Positions 58,712 through 64,000 of a stretch of 64,000 bases of DNA are shown here, in pieces. How positions within the stretch are numbered: position 1 is the stretch's first letter; every line of letters starts with the position of its first letter. The notes beneath the pieces are model-generated. The model saw only the letters and a program-made list of their open reading frames with translations, was not told where the DNA came from and searched no databases. This DNA comes from Cyclina sinensis. Lineage: Eukaryota; Mollusca; Bivalvia; Venerida; Veneridae. A program made the position numbers and the translations under genes. The stretch covers positions 428,206 to 492,205 of the forward strand of contig JAAONU010000018.1 of NCBI GenBank assembly GCA_012932295.1, given 5' to 3'.

Positions 58712-60178
58712 CTACTGGAGCAATGGGCAATCCTGCTTGAAGTGGCCTTTTTTCCCACACTCAAAGCAAACACCCACAGTCTTTCTCCTTCCCTGGGATG
58801 GATTTGGCCTCTGCCAGCCCTGGCTGTCAGATGTCTTGACCTCCTCATCAAGTTTGAGTACCATCCTATCAAAGCTCTTTTGAAGCTTATCAATGGCAGC
58901 TTCCAAGGAACTAGTCTGAGAAGCAGCTTTGGCTTGTGCCCCTTCAGATGATGTTCCCTGCACCGCACATACCGTAGCGCTGTCATCAGCTGTTTCCTTG
59001 CTGGTTCGTTTCTTTGAGCGGCCATACATAGACTGATGCAGATGCTGAAACCATCTAATCTTGTTCATGGCCTGCTCCATGGTTGATGGCCTATCCATAG
59101 CAACCGCTAAACCAGCATCTTTATCAGTCAGACCCTCACAGAACTTAATAACTGCCTGTCTATTAGAATAGTACTCAGGTAAGTCTTTAAAAGCTCTTGT
59201 AGCAAGGGTCATAACTCTGTCAGCCCAATCATCCAGGGACTCTCCCTGATTCTGAGATAATTGCTGGAAACGCACTTGGGCTGTTTCAGCAAGCTCACGG
59301 GCTCCAAATCTGTGCTCTAGCTTTTCCAGAAGCTTGCGATAAGAGATTTTCTCTTTTCTTTCCATGATGATTGCATGGAAATCCGCAGCCTTCCCTGTCA
59401 AGCACCAGCACAGGCCATCCAAGCACTCGTCCGAGGTCCACTCGCATGCTTTGGCATAACGAAGGAACTTGTGCTTGAATGCTAGCCAATTTCCTTTGCC
59501 ATCATACTGCAAAGTTTTCGGTAGTCCCCGAATAAAAGAAGCAGTATGTAATTTCTTCGTGCTTTTCCTAACCTTCCGCTTAGCAGGCAGAGTAGTCTCA
59601 TCTGACGAATCATCATTGGAATCATCATCAGATGAGTCCTCATACCTGGGAGCAGGTGTGGTCTTGGGACGGGCACCCAGACTCAAAGGCTTAGCCTTTT
59701 GAGAAAGGGGCTCACACCCACCGCCAGCAGGTTTAGCACGAACCATCTCCTTGGCTACGTTTAACACTTTCTGGATTTCCGTCAAATCCGCAGGAGAAGG
59801 ATCCTTCTCATGCAAGCCAACTTCCTCATCAGACTCGCGTTTCATGAGAAGATGAAGGAGGCTTTCATACGGAACCCCTTCCCCAGCCTCTCTATCCGAA
59901 TCCTGCTGGACCGGAGAGGGCACTGGGGAAAAGTACTTCTCCACTGAAAATGGTAGGTCATTGTTGGGCGTAAAGTCAAGCTTGTCAACTATTCCATCAT
60001 CCAAGCTTCTTCTCAGCAGGTGTTCAAGCACACTGCGAGTCAAGCTTCCCCGACTATTACGCAAGGTAACAATCGCCCTGGCTGACTTGCTACTAATACC
60101 TGGAATCCTTTGGAGTTCCTCTTCAGTAGCAAAGTTGACTTTTATCACTTGACCAACCTCCGCCATAGCCTCAGCCAT
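58712..60178 (-). CDS. gag: Gag polyprotein with N-terminal helix-hairpin-helix domain, intact
   Basis: Forms the particle and packages element RNA. 488 codons from ATG at 60178 to TAG. Residues 12-57 match the ComEA-type helix-hairpin-helix pattern: VNFATEEELQRIPGISSKSA, then AIV, R40 and G44. IPGI (25-28) is the hairpin. An acidic stretch follows (180-194), then a basic, NLS-like KRKVRKSTKK (200-209). The capsid-like region (about 215-395) has FRxGLPKTLQYDGKG-type entry, WLAFKHKFLRYAKA, a Trp-Cys-Leu-Thr-Gly motif, LLEKLEHRFG and QNQGESLDDWADRV. A short coiled coil (424-447) precedes a CX2CX4HX4C zinc knuckle (C471, C474, H479, C484). The helix-hairpin-helix part is unusual in Gag; such domains bind DNA without sequence preference elsewhere, and its role here is unknown. 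Confidence 0.95.
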   Translation of the reverse strand: MAEAMAEVGQVIKVNFATEEELQRIPGISSKSARAIVTLRNSRGSLTRSVLEHLLRRSLDDGIVDKLDFTPNNDLPFSVEKYFSPVPSPVQQDSDREAGEGVPYESLLHLLMKRESDEEVGLHEKDPSPADLTEIQKVLNVAKEMVRAKPAGGGCEPLSQKAKPLSLGARPKTTPAPRYEDSSDDDSNDDSSDETTLPAKRKVRKSTKKLHTASFIRGLPKTLQYDGKGNWLAFKHKFLRYAKACEWTSDECLDGLCWCLTGKAADFHAIIMERKEKISYRKLLEKLEHRFGARELAETAQVRFQQLSQNQGESLDDWADRVMTLATRAFKDLPEYYSNRQAVIKFCEGLTDKDAGLAVAMDRPSTMEQAMNKIRWFQHLHQSMYGRSKKRTSKETADDSATVCAVQGTSSEGAQAKAASQTSSLEAAIDKLQKSFDRMVLKLDEEVKTSDSQGWQRPNPSQGRRKTVGVCFECGKKGHFKQDCPLLQ

Positions 60179-60228
60179 TTTTCAAATCAGTAGCCAAAAG
60201 ATACGAGACGACTAATGTAAACTAAAAC

Positions 60229-60249
60229 ACGAATTGATTATCAATTCGT
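60229..60249 (-). repeat. 21 bp palindrome upstream of gag
   Basis: ACGAATTGAT, one base, ATCAATTCGT: perfect 10 bp arms, 51 bases before the gag ATG. It could form a hairpin or a dimer contact in the RNA. Confidence 0.85.
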
Positions 60250-60538
60250 ATAACAAGTTTCAACTATGTCTGGTGATCAGCACTAAATTTATATCAAGTC
60301 CCAAGTCGTTGGACAATGGACTTATAAATTTATTACAACTGCTTATCTGTATACTCACTGTCTTAGACTAAATGAATAACAAGCAGCTAATTCTTACAGG
60401 AAACCTTCTTTAAGAAAATTTACCTAAGTAGAATTTAAATATTACCAAAAATATTCAACAGCCAAATTCTCATTTAATAAATTCAAAAATAATTTATTAA
60501 AAGAAAACAAACGAACCTGACTTTCAGTGCTGGTAACT

Positions 60539-60640
60539 CAACGAGGAGCTTAGCCTCTAGTTGTGTTCTTGTACAATTCAACGAGGAACTTTGCCTCAAG
60601 TTGAAAGGAGTGAAAGTAAAGTAAGGACTTGGCCTTTACT
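60539..60640 (-). other. Three tandem stem-loops with a shared core in the leader
   Basis: In RNA sense the cores are GAGGCTAAGCTCCTC (within 60539-60563), GAGGCAAAGTTCCTC (60579-60603) and AAGGCCAAGTCCTT (within 60615-60640). The first two are enclosed by CAAC...GTTG. The third has AGTAAAG...CTTTACT as outer stem. Spacing is about 36-40 bases. Confidence 0.75.
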
Positions 60641-61282
60641 ATACTCACTATCTGTAAAAGTCAGCTGTCCGGTACTCACGTGACCTTAGAAAGAGAATAA
60701 ATTATTTTGGTAGCTTCTGATTAAATCAAAATTACTGTACAAAATAATTATTCCAAAACAAATTCTAACAGTATTATCAGAATTTACACGAATTTTCTTA
60801 GAAAGTAATAAAACTTACATTCCTATATCCTGTAAGAAATTCAATAATATTTCATACTCAAATCAACCAAGCTTAGCTGGCTCAATCTGTATGAACTGCT
60901 GATTTAATTCTGAACTTCAATGCAGATGTCTTAAACAAGCTGCAAAGGACCAACCAATGTGCTGTAACATTTAGTTGTGTTCAACCAGACTGTCTAGGCG
61001 GAAATGCTTGGCTTTCCGGCCGCGCATGCGTAGAGAGTTCAATACATCTATGTTACAAAACTCGCCACAAAAGTACCTAAAACAATACTTCTTGGCAAAT
61101 TACCCAGATACAAAGGCCAACTGTCCAGTACACAAACGATCCAAACCGACAGCCACTCTTCCCCCGCTCAAATTATCGAAATATAATATTCCAATAACGA
61201 GCCAGCGAAATGTTTTCGCCTGAGTGAGCCGCAAGATTTCCCTTCGGATCTTTCAGAATTCCTGTCTAATCGACGTGAATTC

Positions 61283-61300
61283 ATCCCACCGCTGCCACCA
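61283..61300 (-). other. Primer-binding site for tRNA-Leu
   Basis: In element sense TGGTGGCAGCGGTGGGAT, two bases inside the 5' LTR. This is the exact complement of ATCCCACCGCTGCCACCA, the 3' end (with CCA) of the Leu(AAG/UAG)-type tRNA of animals as I know it. Confidence 0.88.
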
Positions 61301-61302
61301 TT

Positions 61303-61486
61303 AAAGTGTTTGCTTACCTTGTAACACTTTCCCTGAACAGCTGACCCAATGTATTGTCTAGATTCTCTTAGATATTGACTCGTCTACTTTAGAAGTGTCG
61401 TCTAAAGATGGCGGTCAGGAATCGTCTGGCCTGGACTAAAACTCGCACCATCCGGTAGGTACCGGAAAACGGGTCATCTCACCACA
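61303..61486 (-). repeat. 5' LTR, 184 bp
   Basis: Identical by eye to the 3' LTR. It should contain promoter and RNA start for the element; no core promoter motif is convincing. The flanking GAGTT (61487-61491) completes the target duplication. Confidence 0.95.
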
Positions 61487-62373
61487 GAGTTAAACAAATA
61501 TTTCCCTTAATATATTTAAGGAATTTATATGTACACATATTTATCTTTAACCGTGACTTTTATGTGGCCTTGACTTTTATCTTGACCAACTGACCTACTT
61601 TTTTTACTGACCTAAACCGATACTGACCTTGACCTTATAAACTATTTTCTTGTTTTTTGCCGCTGCACTATGGAAATTTGAACAACTCTTATAATTTTGC
61701 ATGGAGATTTCAAGTTTAACCTCCGTCCAAGTTGGCTTTAAACTACTACTGACCTATTTTATATGTTTGCAGCTTAATTGTGGAAATTTGAACTATATTT
61801 ATAATTTTGCATGCAGTTTTCAACTTTGATATAAGCTAAAATTAACCTCAACCTACGAGTACTTTCTTGTTTTTGCATATCAGTATTGAAATTTGAACTT
61901 TAATTATTAGTTTGCATACAGATTTCAACTTTGATGTTGGCCGTTATTGACCTTGTACTACTGACCTACTTACTGTTTTTAAAGCCGTGTCTCTGAAATT
62001 TGGACTAGATATAGAATTTCGCATGTTGATTACAAACTCATGATCGGCTGAACTTACTATGGTTCCTTTATTGGCCTTGTTTTTTATTCGTGTGGTACGT
62101 AGGTGAGCGATACAGTCCTTTATGGGCCTTGTTTGTTTTGTTTGTTCGCCTGCGCTTACGGCGCTGTTAAAGCAACAGTGATTAAATATCTCTAGAAACG
62201 GATGATTTTGAATGCGTGTATTTTTTTTATAACAAAACACAAATTTTCCTTTTAAGGAAGGTTAAAACAAATTTTCGTTTGTATTTGCGCCTGAAATGTG
62301 ATGTAAATATTGATCTGTTTTATAGTATGAAAACATTAGCATTCGAGAACTGGGATAATTGTGCGAATACGTA

Positions 62374-62807
62374 TAAGTTATTGGTCATATATCAAATTTT
62401 ATGGAATTTATTGCGAGCGAAGCCGAAGGCGAAGCAAAATAAAACTTGACATAGACCAATAACTTGCTTACAGTTTGTCACGTACGCACGTCGGCAACGT
62501 CCTCTGAAGTCTTGTTAAGACCGCTCTTTCATTTTGATTGACACCTCTGCGCCCAAAAAGATGCCGATTGCCTGTCATTCAAGTTGCCACGAGGCTTTTT
62601 TCTACATGTACAGTTCAGTTTATAATGCCCGTATGTTATTCTAGCTATTTTGCATAACTCCGCCCACATGCCACATGTCTTGCGCTGTTCATATCAAAGA
62701 AAATAAGTCACTTATTTTTTCATACAGATTATTTTATGGGATATATTTTTCAAATTTGAGCTGAATATGGCCTCTCTGATTGGATAAGAAACTAGGGCAA
62801 ACTGTAA
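62374..62807 (+). mobile_element. Dispersed repeat with 5' hairpin and TTACAGTTTG ends, copy 2
   Basis: Same orientation as the copy 14.4 kb upstream, with roughly nine in ten bases alike. The TTACAGTTTG (62468-62477) and CAAACTGTAA (62798-62807) ends are unchanged. The right arm of the hairpin has drifted (AAAATAAAACTTGACATAG). The frame open in copy 1 has stops here. Confidence 0.85.
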
Positions 62808-62809
62808 AG

Positions 62810-63255
62810 CTAACTACAGATTTTTACCAGTTTAATATAGGCGTTTACTTACCTTTAGTAAAACATAATATGCTTAGACTTTCTAACAATCTAAAAGCGG
62901 TTTAAGTAGCTGTAGTAGCATCTTTGACCTTAAAGACATCGAATAAACTTCTGATCAATGATAATACCTTGACAGTTCCGTTGTGATAACTAAGGAAGCG
63001 TACGTGAAATATTTGAAGTACTTGTATATAACTAGATCTTAAGAGTAAAAATACAGTCATACATTTTACAAATATGAAAGCTGAAAACACGTAAATTCTT
63101 TTTTTTTGCCATCCCATGGTAAAAACGGAAAGGCATACAGTGATACCCCTGTGTGTGTGAGTGCGAGTGTGTGCTCGAAATTTGATATAAATAGTCACCG
63201 GCCCTTATTTGTTATGAACACTTATCTCAAAATGATTAAGTACACTTTATCATTA
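62810..63255. other. AT-rich spacer
   Basis: No gene recognised; a short GTGTGTGTGAGTGCGAGTGT microsatellite at about 63151-63172. Confidence 0.5.
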
Positions 63256-63259
63256 TAAA

Positions 63260-63890
63260 TGAATATCCTGTCGCGTGCAAGCCCCGGGTCCCTAAGTTAA
63301 AGGTCAAGGTCAGAGAGGGTCATTGAACTTGGTGTATTTCTTCAGTGCTGATATAGTTCGTGTCTGGTCATAACTTTGTCATGCATAATGGGATTTGTAA
63401 TATAATTTGGAACAATTAATCAGCATAAGTAGACGACATGTCGCGTGTAAATCCCATGGTGAGCTTTAATGAAAACCCGTTGACTGACGTCCGACATCCG
63501 TCCGACTGTGGTCAACATTTCTGCAATATCTTCTCCAGAAGTACTGCACCAATTTTTTCAAAACTTCTGTGCTTTATCCTCTTTAAATATTTTTTAAATA
63601 TTTGAAATATATGCAGAATTCTGGTTGCTAAGGCAACCGAGACGAACAAAATATAATTTTTTATTTTCTGGATACATAAGAACTAGGCATTGAGCATCAT
63701 CAAGAGGTTCTCTTCCAATATTGTTCAAATTATGCTCCTGGTTTATATCTGACCCCTGCCCAAGGGATCACTTGAATTTACATATTAGACTTCTATAGTG
63801 AATACTTGAAAACTCTTTTTGTCTGAACTTGGATTTTGGCATGGAGGCTAAACAAGTGGTCCTCTACCTTAACAGTTAAAAATATTTGAT
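63260..63890 (+). mobile_element. Hairpin-family repeat fragments
   Basis: GTCAAGGTCAGAGAGGGTCA at 63304 belongs to one unit type. From 63459 CATGGTGAGCTTTAATG (half of an AGCTCACC-type head), a GACGTCCGACATCCGTCCGAC run, and 163 bp-type core (CTCTTCCAATATTGTTCAAA at 63708, TGACCCCTGCCC) follow. No 3' end before about 63890. Confidence 0.65.
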
Positions 63891-64000
63891 CAGCATTTCT
63901 ATTTTGATTGACCTGCATACATGTGTATATTTTTTATGAGCTGTTTATAAATTGCGATGAGTATCGTTATATTGGTGCGGCAGGGAATACAGTATCTGCC

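Larger units (their letters stand above)
60179..61282 (-). other. 5' leader of the LTR element
   Basis: About 1.1 kb between primer site and gag start, without a long frame on the coding strand. It holds three stem-loops at 60539-60640 and a palindrome close to the gag start. Such leaders usually carry packaging and dimer signals; which part does so here is not shown. Confidence 0.75.
56468..61486 (-). mobile_element. 5.0 kb Ty3/Gypsy-type LTR retrotransposon, recent, pol-deleted
   Basis: Two 184 bp LTRs flank leader, Gag, protease and an RNase H remnant, all on the minus strand. GAGTT at 56463-56467 and 61487-61491 is the target duplication (up to 8 bp are shared if part of the LTR end is counted). 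In element sense the LTR starts TGTGGTGAG. The primer site lies two bases inside the 5' LTR and a purine tract abuts the 3' LTR. The reading frame of gag and all recognisable pol pieces is the same from 60178 to 57527, with only three in-frame stops and no frameshift. RT and most of RNase H are gone and integrase is not recognisable, so it needs help from a complete relative. Confidence 0.94.
56040..62135 (+). mobile_element. Hairpin-family element split by an LTR retrotransposon
   Basis: Left part 56040-56467 has 163 bp-type units (GATTGTTCAAATTATTTC near 56120, ACCCCCACCGGGGGATCCC near 56426). After the LTR element the right part, 61487-62135, continues with ATTTCCCTTA and about 105-118 bp units marked GGAAATTTGAAC (61671, 61789, 61887, 61995). 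It ends at 62098-62135 with TAGGTGAGCGATACAG, TCCTTTATGGGCC and TTGTTT, the AGCTCACC-family 3' end. The 5' head is not seen. Confidence 0.7.

Overview
The window is eukaryotic, AT-rich, non-coding and dense in repeats. It most resembles a marine mollusc, probably a bivalve. That call rests on several repeat types common in bivalve genomes: hairpin-headed elements with GTCC/GTCTGTCC runs and 120-165 bp internal tandem units, a SINE ending in a GCGTTAAACCTCAATAAAC-type tail, and non-LTR elements whose ORF2 opens with a degraded NPGP motif. I recognise no host protein-coding gene, rRNA or functional tRNA. Every open frame I can identify belongs to a mobile element.

Layout. 1-5.34 kb: satellite array with a 62 bp unit, running off the left edge. 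8.3-9.7 kb: broken non-LTR reverse transcriptase (minus). 9.8-11.4 kb: broken Ty3/Gypsy pol (minus). 12.24-13.06 kb: a TA-flanked element with 14 bp inverted ends. 15.5-16.3 kb: a fold-back element and a palindrome cluster. 18.25-18.78 kb: CpG-rich tandem repeat. 18.9-22.07 kb: decayed two-ORF LINE with a SINE inside ORF1. 22.7-24.56 kb: hairpin-family element with a second element nested in it. 25.5-26.4 kb: palindrome and a 67 bp tandem repeat. 31.2-31.9 kb: large fold-back. 32.7-34.9 kb: two divergent hairpin-headed elements. 37.7-44.1 kb: a second two-ORF LINE interrupted by a SINE, a Tc1-like transposon and a hairpin-headed element. 46.2-46.8 kb: 35 bp minisatellite and a tRNA-like sequence. 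47.99-48.42 kb and 62.37-62.81 kb: two copies of one dispersed repeat. 51.29-53.48 kb: hairpin-headed element with a nested relative and long C tracts. 56.04-62.14 kb: another such element, split by an almost pristine 5.0 kb LTR retrotransposon (56468-61486, minus).

The LTR element is the youngest and most informative feature. Its 184 bp LTRs read as identical. It has a 5 bp target duplication, a primer-binding site matching the 3' end of a Leu tRNA, a purine tract, and an intact 488-codon Gag with a helix-hairpin-helix domain at its N terminus. Its pol has lost reverse transcriptase, most of RNase H and apparently integrase, so it should depend on another element to move.

The other notable signal is a shared design in the hairpin-headed families. 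The element opens with a hairpin, and one arm of that hairpin appears again next to a 3' stem-loop that ends in CTTGTTT. Families are assigned from motifs seen by eye; no database search was possible.
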